Shown: positions 48,801-59,972, numbered from the stretch's first letter. The stretch: 64,000 nt of DNA from Cylicocyclus nassatus (GCA_958299035.1 CATQJL010000305.1:59908486-59972485); one strand, 5' to 3'. The notes: generated by a model from the letters alone, not told the origin. Made by a program: numbers and translations.

Positions 48801-51800
48801 AAGAGGGGGGGGGGGGGAGGGGGAGGAAAAGAGGAAAAAGGGGAGAGCTGAACCTACAGTACGAGTACAGTCTGCACGAATGAATTCTTAACCCGGAAAC
48901 ACGTATGCGTCTGCGCACATTTGCAGGTCTTCTACAAGGAGGTTTTGCTTTAATCTGGAACAATCTAGAGTTCTAAGTTCTCACCTTTAGCTCTAGTTAG
49001 TAATCCCATATAGGATTTTTCCACTCTTTGATTCACAAACCCTGTTGGACTCACCGATGTCAAGGCCTCTTTCGCAGTCGTCAGCTCTCGCGATAGTCGG
49101 TGCTTGCGAAGGACATAGGACTTACATGGCTGTTGAAGCTACCTGTTAATTCGTGCAACAGCCTTCTGCAGATCTTAGCTTGTTCCCGAGATTAGATTTA
49201 TCCAGTGTGGTTGTATGCGAGAGTGCTTCGTAGACAGCCAGCATGGTTGGGAGATAAACTTGGTGATTTTGAGGGTCTTCTCGTCTGTACATAAAAACAG
49301 AAGAAGGTTCTGATTTTTTAGTGCTCGCAAAGCACGTTCTTCTGTCGATCAAAAACAGGGGTGTTCTCGCAATTGGTCGGCCATATTTGCCAGCTTGCGA
49401 ATATTGACAAAATGTAACGATCTTTAGGGGTTGTGCTATATTCCGAAGTTCTGAGTATATTCGGCAGAAGATAGAGCGAAAGGGGCTGCTATGTAAATTT
49501 CTTTACTTGATTCTTTCTTCAATGATCGCTTAATCTGTCATGTATTTGTCCGGTGTTTTCTCATTTTCTTGCACGTGCCTATTATATCTTGATTGCACTT
49601 TCAATCCATCTGTAAAGCAAATCGTGAAGTATGGTGTCGCGTTGAGATGAGATGCATTTTCAATGATGTCTGTTGAAAAATGAGCTAAATTTAGCAGCTG
49701 GCTGGCTTATCTGGCTTCGCTGATTTCAGACCACTGCTCCTATTTAAGACATGTCGTTGTCCCTGCCCCACTTCTGAGGCTCCACTGTTTTCTAATCAGC
49801 CCATTGGCTTATCCATGTAGCAAACATCAGTAGCCCAGCTGGAGATCTGCAAACAATTGATGAGCTCGATAATCTAAAGGCGGATATTGCATTCATGATC
49901 AGAATACAAACTCGTTTGCTCCCCACACTAAGTCCACTCGAAAAATAAAAGGGAAAGGGTGATAGGGTTGCGAAATCACAGTTCGAGTTGGGGTCGAGTT
50001 ATGACTCTAGCAAAAGAAAAGAATCAACTGTGCACGGAGGTATATCGTTGTTATGTCGTTGATAGCTTCCCCCTGAAGGAAAGCTGCTTGATTTGTCTCT
50101 AATATGCATGCCTGCAAGGTCTGTTGCAGATGTCTACATGGGACCGCCTGCTTTCGGCGACATTTAGTCCTCCATCCAAGTTGATGTATCACCTCTCTCC
50201 CGCTTTATTATATAAAGATACTAGCTGGCATATACTTGGCTCCAAATGCCCTGCCAATTTAATAGGATACAGACCGCCATTCCCTGATTCTATACATAGT
50301 GCTTCGCTTTCCCACTTTAAGCAATTCCTTGTCCCCAATATGTATTCGTACGGGATGCTCACCGATCCCCTCTCCCCCCCCCCCCTCCTCCACCTCCCCA
50401 TCCATTTCTCAATCCTGTAGCTCATGATTTGCGGAAATGGATACAATGATTATGGGACTCTACAACGATTAGCCTATGACATCCAAGTAACGTCCAAGTG
50501 TAGTGTAGTGTGTAGGATTGATTTGAATCGGTTGCGAAATGAAGCTTTGTACTCAGCACATACATACAGATGTGGTCGTCCTCACCCCACTAGTCGGTCG
50601 GTGGTCGCTTTTGAATTCGAACTGGAGCAGACCGGCCGCGGCAGAGCGCGGCAGACCGCCCCTCAACCAACAGCTTGCAGAGTTTTTTTCTTACTTTCTT
50701 CGTGTTTCTTTGCTATCTCTCGTAGCGGTAATGTTCTTAATCAGACTTTCAGATTTCATACCACTAACTCTTTGAAACAAACACTTTCTGAGAGATTTTT
50801 AGCCTTACCGCAGAAAAAATATTCTAGAATACATGTTCTAACGAAAAAGCCGACACATTCCATTAAATCACATTTGTGTATGTATTTGTATATGTCACTT
50901 ACCGGAAAAAAGAGATTGTTCATCCGAAACTCCAATCGCATTCTTCTTCCCGATTTACATGGAAAAAAAATGTAAAACAAACGAGCACAACTGCACAAAA
51001 CTATAGTTAGCGATGCGAAATCTAAAAATCTGACAAAGAACATTGCCCGATACGAAAGATAGCAAAGAAACATGAAGAAAATAAGAGAAAAGCTCTGTGC
51101 AAGCGGTTGGCTGAGGGGCGGTCCCGCGGCCGGTCTGATTCAGTTCGAATTCAAATTCGACCACCGACCGACTAGTGGGGTGAGGACGACTATATACATA
51201 CAGACAAGTGGATATTCAGCTTTGCATACAAATTGCTTGAAGATGTCATATGCACAGAAATGGAAACTTCTGATAAAAGGTGACAAAAGTATCTGGCCAG
51301 TATTTGCTTTCTGAAAAAGAAGATGTCTGTCTAGCTGCGGCACCTTCTGTAGGAAATGGACTTCAGTCTGTACAAAATAGGCAAAGTGAGCCATGTGTGT
51401 TTCGAATGGATTTTTTCTTTTGAACTTGGACCAAACGTTGCACTCATACACTTCTGAGCGGGCGGGTATCGTAGAGGCTTTCCGTTATAGATTGATTATG
51501 GTAGCGTCGATTTTCTGCAAACTGTGAGTTATGAAGCTGCGAGCTGGCATAGGGTTGGGCCAGACTGCGCGGCTTATGTCTCAATGCACATGTGCGTACC
51601 CTTTGCTTTAACGGTGCGGCTGGAAGGCGAGGTTTCGGGGCCTAATCAAGGCTAGGAAATGATAAGAGAGCACGCTCGCGAGAGAGACGCAGAGTGCGTT
51701 GCGGGTGCTAGCGTCGCCTTCCAGCCGCCAATCCCGTTTAATCAAACGGTGGTGATGTGGAATCCTATAGTACTTCTCATATGCATCGATTTTTTGCAGG

Positions 51801-54800
51801 GTTCGAGCTACGGGGTGGGAGTTGGCAAGGGTAAACCTATCTGAGTTTGCTGATTACATGTGAGGGAGCTGGGTCACAGAAGTAAGGCAGAGGTGGAGGA
51901 ATGCTGAGTTTTAATACATGTAGTTAAACGGAGATCTCGCAAAGCTTTGTATTCCAGCCAGTCACTTCAGAAAATCTAAAGAAAGGAGGACTTTCTGTTA
52001 ATGTATGCAATTTTTTTTCATAAAAAACCGAATAAGAGCGGTCGCTTCCATAAACCCATAAGAAGATCAACACTAACATAGCTGTAGGATTTCTTTGGGA
52101 TTTTGCGATGCTTTACCTGAAGTAGGAGCGAAAGGGAACGAATTCATAAACAATTTAACTGTAGAGTTTTTGCTGCGCGAAGGAAATCCCAAATTCATGG
52201 TTAAAGCCGTAAGTTTTCCTAAAAATTATTTTTTTTCTCAAGCGGTTATGATGTGTATTTAAGGAGAACAGTAGTGGAATCAATCGTCCGCCTTTGCAGG
52301 AAAGTGGATATTCTGGTGGTGAGCTTACTTTGATTGTGTTTTCTACAATATCCAATTCTGTTTGTCAGCTAATCATTTAGAGCCCAGAAAACTAACTGAT
52401 TGGTCTTTGAATAACAACAGAGTGGACGAGTTCCCTAACGGTTATGATGGTATGTAATTATTGTAACATCTTCTTTGATCAAACGAACTAGCATGTGTTC
52501 ATTGTGTGATTTCTAACATACCTTTGAAGGATTGTCCGCTCTGCCCGTGAATTCAGTCTCTAACACAAAAGTGGTTTTGAGCAACGAGGTCATCGAGGAA
52601 CCAACCACAGAGTTTAGCCCTACAACAGCGGCTTCCGTTTATACTCTAACACCTCCGTCTGCCCCTCCTACCATCATCATGTCGGTCGCGCCACTCACAC
52701 TTCCGCCATCTCATCCACTTTGTGCCGTGACAGGTCGTTCATCTAACCTTCAAAAATATTAGTTTCATGACAATTAAGTCTCAATAAAATCTGCAAAACA
52801 TGGAAACAAGTCAATGAAGATACAACATTTTAGAGTTGCTTCTTTTCAGTTTCCTTCTTTTCAGTGGTTGTCTAAAGCAATTTTCCTTCTTCTTTGCGTC
52901 AACGAACGAAATACTGATGTAATAGTAAAGCATATAATTCTAGAAATATGAAAGCAAAACTCGAGCTTCTATTTTTGACAACGATAAGAATTATTTTCAT
53001 ATAAAACACATTAAGTAAACGATGAGAAGCGCACTAACATGTTTAAAAAAAGTGTTCCCTTTAGAACTGTCCAAATAAACCGTTTGTATTTCCAGAAGCA
53101 TCTTCAAGTTCGTCCTTTTCTTCAACCGGACCTGCTGCTCCACCCACTGACGCACGTGGACCACATGATGTAGAATACGCATTGCCAAAAACCAACTTGA
53201 TAGGCAGTGTTGACGGTGCGGTCATGTCACATAAGGAAGTTTGTAGGCCTTGCGAATCTGATTCCACACCTGCACAGTCTGCACCTGCTACACTTGCACC
53301 AATTGCACCACTTCCATCATTATCTGCTCCTGCACCACTCCCACCGTTACCTGCACCATCTGCACCAGTGCCCCCAGTGCCTGCTCCTACGTCAGTCCCA
53401 CTAGGAACAACTCAATCAGCAGCACCATCGACTCCCGAAAATGCTCCCTTGCATCCAGCACCATATCAACAGCCGAACCCAGACCCAGGATCGGTGCTCG
53501 TCGAAATTCCCCCTTCTCCTGTGGTAGCGGAACCAGCTCCGGAACCAGTACCAGTCAGAACCACCGAAATTAGGGTAGAACCAGCAGTTATGCCAGGTTC
53601 AAACGAACTTGAAGAACCTGTTCCTTCCCCCTTATCAACTGCTGACAAGTCTACCTCTTCTGAATCCGTGGTTCTGCCTGATATTGCTAAGACTGGGCCA
53701 AACAGTTCCCTACCCACGACACCAGCACATGCGCCAGAATCAGTGCATAAGTCTAGCGAAGAGGATAGCAGAGAAGGGAATAGCAGCAGTGAAGAATGTG
53801 AGAACTTTGTTACATCAACATTTTTTTGAATTCCTATCATGCATGTGAGAGCTCCGCTTAGATCGACACAAGCGTTTGAGGAACTGTTTGGACCGAACAA
53901 AATCAGTACAAAAAATGGCTAGAGCGCATATCTGTTAGAATGCTAGTTAAGCCTATAGATGCAAAAGGAAGTCACATCAGTCTCATTTGGAATAATTTGT
54001 AGTCAAGCATTCGAATTTGCAAAATTGTTCCAACCACACTAACTTGTAAACCTGTTGGAAAACATTTCTAGTATATTTATGTGTTGTGCCCATGGTACTA
54101 ACATTTTTTTCTTTTTAGCACCACAAGCAGTTCCTGCACCTGCACCTTCGGTTGCGATACAACCCGCACCACTATCTCTTCAACCAGAGCACACGTCCAC
54201 TGTTATACCACCTATAGCTTCATCTCCTAATATCGCAGAGTCTAACACTTTGCACCCTGCACCCTCTTCTTCTCAGCATGCTTCTGTTCCTTCGTTTTCC
54301 ATATTGACTGAGTTCAAGTCAGAAGAGTCTGCTCTAGAGGTGGCAGGTGCACAACTAGCAGAACGTCCTGAGCAGAATGAATATAATATTATCACAGGGC
54401 CAGTCACTCCGCACACTCCTTCCAGCCTAAGTTACTCGGTTAAAGATGAAACTCCTACGATTGCGATCACAGTTTCCCCAGCACCTCCTCCTCCACCAGC
54501 ACCTGCTCCATCTACACAAGCTGTGTCTGTCTCAGTTCCAGCACCGTCTTCCAACATAGAAGAGGTAGAGCCAGCTCCTATAGTGCCTGCATTCGTACAG
54601 CAGCCTGACACGTCGGGTGAGAGCACTTACTCAAATCTCGAGGAGGATCACGCAGAACCCGAGAAGCCAGCTATTTCGGCACCAGGTCAGACATCTGCTT
54701 TCGAACAGGAACCTGCACCAGAATTAACAAATAATGTGGACGTCATGGAAGGAGGTGATGCCGCCTTAGTGCCAGCACCAAGTGCAGCGTCAAGTTTCGT

Positions 54801-56898
54801 CACGTCATCGGTCTCCCATGTAAACATGGGCAGTAGTTTACCTAGTTCTAGCGGTTATAGTAGTAACTCTGGTGGCTCCTTCGGCTCTAGACCACCCTAC
54901 TCTTCGACAGCCGAAATTACCCCAGCACCGGTTCCTGCTCCTACTCCTGCTCCCACTCCTGCTCCCGCTCCTGCTCTCATTCCTGCTCCTGTCGCCGTTC
55001 CTGCTCCATCACCTTCGCAAAGTTTCACTTCTATTTCAGAGGAATATGAGAGTCCCGCTCCATCATCCGCCACGAAAGAAGCTGCAGTCGTGGCGCCTCA
55101 GTACATCAATGCTTCTCCTTCTCCATCAACTGGACTTTATAAGGGAACGTCGCAGCAGGTGTCCTATGTACCAGAAGTAGCTGCGCCTATCCCAGGAGAT
55201 ATCGAGGATACACAGCCTTTTGTACCACAGCCAGGACCCAGTAAGCCAGAATCAAGCTATGCAAATCTCGAAGAAGATCACCAAGATCGTGGACCGGTAA
55301 CGATTATCGATACTGAGAGCAATGCTCCACAGAGGTGGGTCGTATTTCTTTCTTTTCATCTCTAAGGGTGACTCTTACAGTAACCCATTTCAGGAATGTT
55401 GGACAATACAAAGAAGTGCCTCAAGTTTTCAAACCTTCTTACAATATACCTTTGAAGATTAGGCCTATACAAGTGAGTCAGTATTGGGACTTGATACTAT
55501 CATAGCATTTCTTTCCTTTCATTTTTGTATCGAACCATTCCTACGCTTCTTCAGGTGCAGCCTTCAAGTTATGATGTGTCACCTGCACCTATAAGACCAT
55601 ACGCACCGCAACCACTCCCACGGATTAGCATCCAACCACAGAGCGGTTACCAAGGACCGAATCTTGGTAGTAGTTACCAACAACAGGGAGGATACGTCCC
55701 ACCACAGCAGACGGGAGGATACGCCCCACCACAGCAAACCGGAAATTACGTTCCTCCATCACCAGCTGGAAGTTACGTTCCTCCCCCACAATTCCAACCT
55801 CCTCCGCCACCAATCCTGCAGCCACAACCAATCCAGTTTCCTGCTCCACCGCCCTATCAGCCACTGCCATCCTATCAAATTTCACAACCACAGCCACAAC
55901 CTCAGCCGGTGAGCATGAAATGATCAATTATTTCACAGTTGAAATTGTAACAATAAATGATGCTAGATTTATAAGTTTCAGCGAAATTTGGTTGACCATA
56001 TTCGATTCTGCAGCTTGGGAAAAATGACTTCGTAACTGATCAAGTCTAAATTCTTGATCCGCAGCTTTGACCGAATTGAATTCCGATGGTTTCCATGAGA
56101 TTTTTCAGGGCTGTTGCGGAGGTCAACTGTTCAGCCAACAAGGCTCTCTGTGCGTGCCGATGAGTTTCAATCCATGTCAGGGCCAACAGTCATTTGGGGG
56201 AGGAGCATGCAGTAAGCGAGGAGCTTTCTTCCTTTATTGCTCCACTAAACTCAACAATCACTCAGGTACCTGCTCCTCAGTTTGCCCATCTGCATGTGCA
56301 CCTTCCCAAGGCTGTAACACTGGTAGCTGCTGCGCAGTTCGAGTTAGTTTTTATGATGTAATTCCAAAACATTAGAGAAAATCTATTTTTCAGTCGCCTA
56401 CCTGCTGTCCTCAATCAACGTCCTCATTTTGTTGCAATCAAGTCGTACACTCGTGCTGTGCACCACAGCAGCGATTATGCTGTAATGCACAGGTTGGAGC
56501 GGAATAAGCGCTATAGTGCAATAGATTTTTAAGCGATAGGAGTGATTGCAGAAAATGCCGATTTCGCTAGAAATTCTTCTGGTGGTTAAAGAGTTTTCAA
56601 TTTTTCAAATTTGGAGTGGGTAGTGTAATCATTATTCAGAGGAGAGCTCACAGCCTTTGGCAACTTTGGTTACGCTAGATTTCCAAACAAGAAACTTTTT
56701 GGCGTTTTAGCATTTTTGTCTGGGAATCTGGAACAGTTCAGTTTTCTGTGCGCAAACCTGACAGACCATGACCCTTCAGAGACCTGCTTAACTTTCTTTT
56801 GCATTCAGAATACCTCATGTTGCCCGAATATGTTCCAAGGATGTTGTTGTAATCGAAACCAGTTGTCAAGCCTCTGTCGACATCGCACCAAGCGGTAA
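36670..56898 (+). CDS. Secreted Pro-rich, Cys-rich extracellular protein (17-exon gene)
   Basis: I joined 17 exons by GT/AG sites; every junction keeps frame and gives 1,245 residues ending TAA. Start: MTFFVLILAVLWPLPVTPA is a clear signal peptide, so I prefer it over the in-frame upstream ATG at 36415. Residues 20-270 are hydrophilic, with a basic helix-like stretch near 180-210. Residues 270-1000 are rich in Pro, Ala and Ser with PAPAP runs and a repeated YxNLEEDH motif. Residues 1006-1123 hold GGYVPPQQT-type tandem repeats. Residues 1124-1245 contain 25 cysteines, mostly CC pairs (TCCPQ, FCCNQ, LCCNA, GCCCN), and end RHRTKR. I recognise no named family; the composition suggests an extracellular matrix, cuticle or secreted structural protein. 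Introns up to 7.9 kb are filled with mobile elements. The 7.9-kb intron 4 leaves open that exons 1-4 belong to another gene. Confidence 0.75.
39406..39631 (+). CDS. Exon 2
   Basis: The acceptor TTTTTCAG is phase-compatible with exon 1. It encodes a folded-looking segment (KEIYVTKRDGRMAFVPDEPG, then APLWVEHVPTKSKHKFTI). Donor GTACGT; ends in phase 0. Confidence 0.82.
39689..39752 (+). CDS. Exon 3
   Basis: Acceptor CTTTCAAG and donor GTAAGA. Encodes VMQQFYKGANGGRPYVTTNP. Ends in phase 1. Confidence 0.78.
41427..42371. mobile_element. 945-bp fold-back mariner-type MITE in intron 3
   Basis: The termini TTAGGTTGTCCGGA and TCCGGACAACCTAA are flanked by TA. Almost the whole element is one inverted repeat, with the centre near 41900. 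It is non-coding. Confidence 0.85.
42381..43113. mobile_element. 733-bp mariner-type MITE in intron 3
   Basis: The termini TTAGGTTGGCCCGAAAGTTC and GAACTTTCGGTACAACCTAA are flanked by TA. It lies only 9 bp from the previous MITE. TTAGGTTG ends are typical of mariner elements. No transposase remains. Confidence 0.85.
43786..43928 (+). CDS. Exon 4
   Basis: Acceptor ATTTTAG and donor GTAAGT. Encodes a Lys/Arg/Glu-rich stretch (DKKDAAEKIIKQELNRARVA) and a GGGAK turn. Ends in phase 0. A PIF-like MITE begins only 48 bp downstream. Confidence 0.8.
43976..44427. mobile_element. PIF/Harbinger-like MITE, 452 bp, TTA duplication, intron 4
   Basis: CAAGGGAATGGTCAGAAGTC at the left pairs with its complement at the right. 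TTA lies at 43973-43975 and 44428-44430. The inverted repeats exceed 130 bp. Confidence 0.88.
44431..46079. other. Intron 4 sequence, nothing recognised
   Basis: AT-rich with a C-rich run near 45052-45076. No exon with matching splice sites was found. Confidence 0.5.
46258..47194 (+). pseudogene. Penelope-like reverse transcriptase, broken
   Basis: RT motifs in order: SFDVTSLYTNV near 46350-46385, AMGQRLAPVLA near 46558-46590 and YCRYIDDCCIF near 46645-46677, the last holding the catalytic Asp pair. A TAA interrupts the frame near 46537, a +1 frame change lies near 46595, and the frame drifts again after about 46985. The element is therefore dead. DNA synthesis by target-primed reverse transcription would be its ancestral role. 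Confidence 0.85.
47276..47608 (+). pseudogene. Penelope-like GIY-YIG endonuclease domain
   Basis: GVVYQLECLSCNAIYIGETG, a TRVKKH helix and the acidic residue in KALEAFWI make a complete GIY-YIG domain at the C-terminal position. The stretch is open but cut off from its RT by earlier breaks, so it is a remnant. Confidence 0.82.
47992..48444. mobile_element. PIF/Harbinger-like MITE, 453 bp, TTA duplication, intron 4
   Basis: The termini are CAAAGGAAGCGTGTTTGGTC and ...GACCAAACACTTTTTTTG, with TTA on both sides (47989-47991, 48445-48447). It is closest to the 26271 copy. Confidence 0.85.
48448..50529. other. Intron 4 sequence, nothing recognised
   Basis: Contains a G run near 48808-48825 and a C run near 50371-50382. 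No exon or element was recognised. Confidence 0.45.
50545..51215. mobile_element. About 670-bp fold-back element, intron 4
   Basis: GTCGTCCTCACCCCACTAGT at the left and its complement at 51164-51190 open long arms that continue through most of the element (GGCCGCGG, AGCAAAGAAAC). No TSD was resolved. The 183-residue ORF inside is repeat-derived. Confidence 0.72.
51617..51727. repeat. 111-bp fold-back with CGGCTGGAAGGCGA ends
   Basis: CGGCTGGAAGGCGA at the left and TCGCCTTCCAGCCG at the right are perfect inverted repeats. It lies 73 bp upstream of exon 5. Confidence 0.75.
51800..51830 (+). CDS. Exon 5 (31 nt)
   Basis: Acceptor TTTTTTGCAG, donor GTAAAC. Encodes GSSYGVGVGK. Goes from phase 0 to 1. 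Short, but its Gly-rich content follows the GGG end of exon 4. Confidence 0.6.
52165..52208 (+). CDS. Exon 6 (44 nt)
   Basis: Acceptor TTAACTGTAG and a perfect GTAAGT donor. This exon is needed to reconcile the phases of exons 5 and 7. Encodes FLLREGNPKFMVKA. Confidence 0.6.
52263..52317 (+). CDS. Exon 7 (55 nt)
   Basis: Acceptor GTATTTAG and donor GTGAGC. Encodes ENSSGINRPPLQESGYSG. Goes from phase 0 to 1. Confidence 0.65.
52423..52449 (+). CDS. Exon 8 (27 nt)
   Basis: The acceptor AACAACAGAG was chosen two bases after an alternative AG because only this one keeps the frame open. Encodes VDEFPNGYD. Donor GTATGT. Confidence 0.6.
52530..52733 (+). CDS. Exon 9
   Basis: Acceptor CCTTTGAAG and donor GTCGTT (weak). 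Encodes a Thr/Pro/Ser-rich segment. Phase 1 at both ends. Confidence 0.72.
53096..53797 (+). CDS. Exon 10: Pro/Ala-rich
   Basis: Acceptor TATTTCCAG, donor GTGAGA. 234 codons with SAPAPLPPLPAPSAPVPPVP-type repeats and an acidic Ser-rich end. Phase 1 at both ends. Confidence 0.85.
54119..55334 (+). CDS. Exon 11: Pro/Ala/Ser-rich with two YxNLEEDH motifs
   Basis: Acceptor CTTTTTAG, donor GTGGGT. 405 codons. YSNLEEDH near residue 762 and YANLEEDH near residue 958 look like a repeated interaction or processing motif. A PAPTPAPTPAPAPALIPAPV run lies between them. Ends in phase 2. Confidence 0.87.
55394..55472 (+). CDS. Exon 12
   Basis: Acceptor CATTTCAG, donor GTGAGT. Encodes NVGQYKEVPQVFKPSYNIPL and KIRPIQ. 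Phase 2 to 0. Confidence 0.82.
55555..55908 (+). CDS. Exon 13: Tyr/Pro/Gln repeats
   Basis: Acceptor CTTCTTCAG, donor GTGAGC. 118 codons, including tandem GGYVPPQQT / GGYAPPQQT / GNYVPPSPA / GSYVPPP units and a PQPQPQP tail. Phase 0 at both ends. Confidence 0.87.
56109..56211 (+). CDS. Exon 14: Cys-rich
   Basis: Acceptor TTTTTCAG, donor GTAAGC. Opens the Cys-rich domain with GCCGGQLFSQQGSLC. Phase 0 to 1. Confidence 0.85.
56266..56342 (+). CDS. Exon 15: Cys-rich
   Basis: Acceptor AATCACTCAG, donor GTTAGT. Six cysteines with spacing C-x3-C-x3-C and a GSCCA pair. Phase 1 to 0. Confidence 0.8.
56394..56492 (+). CDS. Exon 16: four CC pairs
   Basis: Acceptor TATTTTTCAG, donor GTTGGA. Encodes 33 residues with CC pairs at roughly 8-10-residue spacing. 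Phase 0 at both ends. Confidence 0.82.
56809..56898 (+). CDS. Exon 17: last exon with stop
   Basis: Acceptor TTGCATTCAG. Encodes NTSCCPNMFQGCCCNRNQ and a basic tail, then TAA. Confidence 0.82.
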   Translation, partial: NTSCCPNMFQGCCCNRNQLSSLCRHRTKR

Positions 56899-57341
56899 AC
56901 CATTATTAGTTTGGTGTTCAAATCTCTTACAAGAGAAATTTAGATCGGTTGGACGGGTACTCGGCATCTGTGGTTCATAACTCAGCGAGATACCATGCCT
57001 TTCATAATATAATTTCTAAGCTAAGTCTATGCATTCTCAGCAGTTTGTGCAAGAGACAATCCACAATCATTAGAACCTCCTACCTGTGAACGAGATCACA
57101 CTGTTTGATGCAATATATTTATCAATGTTATAGGGTAACACCGTAGTACCAAAGCTATTATTTCGATAACCTACTCAATAGCAGAATTCTTTAGCCAGCT
57201 AAACTAAAATATCATTTGAAAAGCCTTGTGTTAATCCATTTTGTACATACTTATTCGCATTGTATCTCACGTTTGAAGTGTACTTTCTGAACTGCCATTG
57301 CTCAAGGTAGTAGAAATCAAGAGCTGATCTGACATGATTCA

Positions 57342-57347
57342 AATAAA
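57342..57347 (+). terminator. Candidate polyadenylation signal AATAAA
   Basis: An AATAAA about 445 bp after the stop codon of the Cys-rich gene, followed by a T-rich stretch. It is the first consensus signal I noticed downstream. Confidence 0.4.
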
Positions 57348-57478
57348 GTTTCTCTGTTTATGCATTGTGTTTTGCCTACAGAATCTTTCTAAGAACAATT
57401 GTTATCCTTCCTTTTGAAAGCAGGTTCCGGGCTCCTGGGCTTATTCTGCTGACGCCAAGAATGCAGCCTAGAGCGTAA

Positions 57479-58550
57479 GGCCTAGGGCATAGTGGTCACG
57501 ATTCCGTCGCGCTGCGATTTCTGTGAAACGACAACTGTTACGCAAATTGCGTGCACTCGCGTGTGCTACGGCGGTTGTGGTAGTCGTCCGGACGGATCGC
57601 AGACCCCTTTAGGGCATAGTTCGGCGGCGATAATCACCGCGATTTTGGCAAAACCCAGCGATGTCGCGTCACGCGCGCTGCACAGGCGACTAGGCGATTT
57701 CGCTGAGGTGCGAGGGAGAAAACTTGAGAATTTTTTTGGGACAGGCGCTGATGATTTAGTTGTTTTTATTTGAAAAACAAACTTGTATAAAGTAGTTGTA
57801 CAAAAATGCTTTTAGTTTCGACGCCTTTTCCTAACCTTAAACTGTCGTATGACTTGTTTTTCGAAAGTGAAAGCATTTTCAATGAGATGGTTTTCTGAAG
57901 TGTTTTCCAGGTGATTTTTGTGTTAGAGTCTTTGCTTTTCGCAAAGTTAATACACATTTTCACTTTGCTTGTTTGCATATTTTTAAGTCGCTATCCGTAT
58001 GAATACAGAGAATTCTGTCCTTACCGTGCATCAACACCAAACGGTTATGCTTGTGTTTTCGCTATCTTCGCAGTGATGCTGTGCTTGACTTTTTGAAAAG
58101 GCGTTTAGTGTGGGTCTTTGCTAAAGCACTACAAAACCCACTTACTAGCTTGTTCCACCTAAAAAGTTGGTAAATAGTGTCTTATTAGTAGCTGTTGGCT
58201 CGCACTGGGCGACATTCCCAGGTGAGATTCACTATGCTAAGAACTGATAAGCTCGTAAAAATTTATTTGTTGAAAGGTGGGCAAAATGCGAGAATTCTTT
58301 GTACTCGATTTCGTCACGATCGGCATGAGGCTCTATGCTGAGAGTGAAGTGAGTGGAATAACGCATATCGCACAAGAACGTTTGCATAGTGTGCGTGCAC
58401 CTGCCCTGCGTGTGCAAAGATATGAAATCGCGAGCACTACGCCCATGCACGCGCGACGGACGACTTCGTCATCACGTTTTCACGCCCAAACCATCGAAAT
58501 ACACGGCCATGAATCGCGAAGACGAAATCGCGAACACTATGCCCGTTGCC
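57479..58550. mobile_element. 1.07-kb TIR element with TAA duplication
   Basis: GGCCTAGGGCATAGTGGTCA at the left matches inverted CGAACACTATGCCCGTTGCC at the right, flanked by TAA (57476-57478, 58551-58553). The GGGCATAGTTC-type word recurs near 57612, suggesting a nested copy. TAA fits the TWA preference of PIF/Harbinger elements. No transposase was seen. Confidence 0.68.
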
Positions 58551-59572
58551 TAACGGTCATAAAGTGCGAAGTCTTCATGTCACTAAGATAAACTTGTCAA
58601 CTTGTCACTAACACCTTTTAAACTTATATTGATGAGTATTGATATTGATGAGTCAAATACCATGGTCGTTTTCAGAATATTTCAATTATCTATCTTTTCC
58701 GTTTAACCTAAATTTGTTTCTAACAAACCTCAAAAATCATCACCTTTTTGTTGTACCCATTCTATGATTAGAAAGTATTTAAAGTCCTGAATTCTGCTTT
58801 GGTTTGTTCGAAAGCTGAAATGGCAATGGCTTACCAGGCCTTACGACTTAGGACGAATCAAACCTTCGATAGTCAAGAGATAGAGCCCTAGAAAGTGACA
58901 GTTGTTAATCCCTTCCCTTTGTAAAAAGTAAAAGTTGTTTGAGAAAATAGATGGGCATTAAGAGATATGAAGCGTATCAGGAAACGTGAAAAATTCGAAA
59001 GCACAGGTAAGCACAACACTAAATCCATTTCGAGAAGAAAACTGCTTAGCTGTGACGGTGGTTGGAAGACCAAAAGAAGGAAAACTTGTCAACAACTGAA
59101 GTGAACAAGTTCACACATGCCTTTTCTAAGGAGATATGTTGCACACATCGTTATCAATCTGATTTTTGATGCATCCTTTAGATTTTCACCCCGTATTGTC
59201 GCTCCTGTATCCTGTGACGTTGTCTGTATCCTTCCGCCCATCATTCTGAGCAAGTACTTTTCAAGAGAAAAAGTTCGTCGTGATAGCATCGAAAGAGAAA
59301 AGGTAGAGAAAAACGCACTTTTTTACTAACTCAGAAAATCGGCATAATTAAAGAAGTGAGCTCTGCGACGTGCCTCATCATAGAGAGAAGCAAGATCTAC
59401 TGAATACACAAAAAAACAAAATAAGAGACTTTGAAAACGCGATTTTTTTCCAGTTTTCTGGACTAAATCAAAAAAGGGGAACAGCGACGTTGTCAGCGTG
59501 AAAGTAGAGATCAAGAACTTTATTATGATATATGGTTTGCCGTATGGGCATAGAACAACGGAGAAAAGTATA

Positions 59573-59684
59573 CCAGAGCCAAATGTCCCAAGCACCGCGT
59601 AGCGGGGTAGCGAGGTAGCGCGCAACGCACCCAGACGCAGACGAGCAGCGGAGACAGACAGAGCCAGCGGGCATTTGGCTCTGG
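59573..59684. repeat. 112-bp fold-back with CCAGAGCCAAATG ends
   Basis: CCAGAGCCAAATG and CATTTGGCTCTGG are perfect 13-bp inverted repeats around a GC-rich core. Confidence 0.72.
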
Positions 59685-59972
59685 TCATAGATCTCGGCGG
59701 TCTTAATGAAACCCTGCAACATTATATATCGTTGTAATCCTCATGATATGACTAGGAGCACTGACAGCGTCGCGAGTGTTGAAAATTCGTAACGAGATAG
59801 ACCAGCATTTGTGTGACGACAATCTGCGCGAAATTCAAGCGCAGTTTCTCGTTTTTAATGAACTCACTCAGTGGTACTCTAGAAAAATCAATCCAGTTTG
59901 TCGCCCTAAATTCTCTGGGATTCTTTGAATAAAAGCTTTCTTTTAACCAAAGAAGGCTACAATGCAAACTTT

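Noticed and set aside
50424..50975. 183-residue ORF
   Set aside because: Reads along one arm of the fold-back at 50545-51215, and its mirror arm gives similar spurious ORFs.
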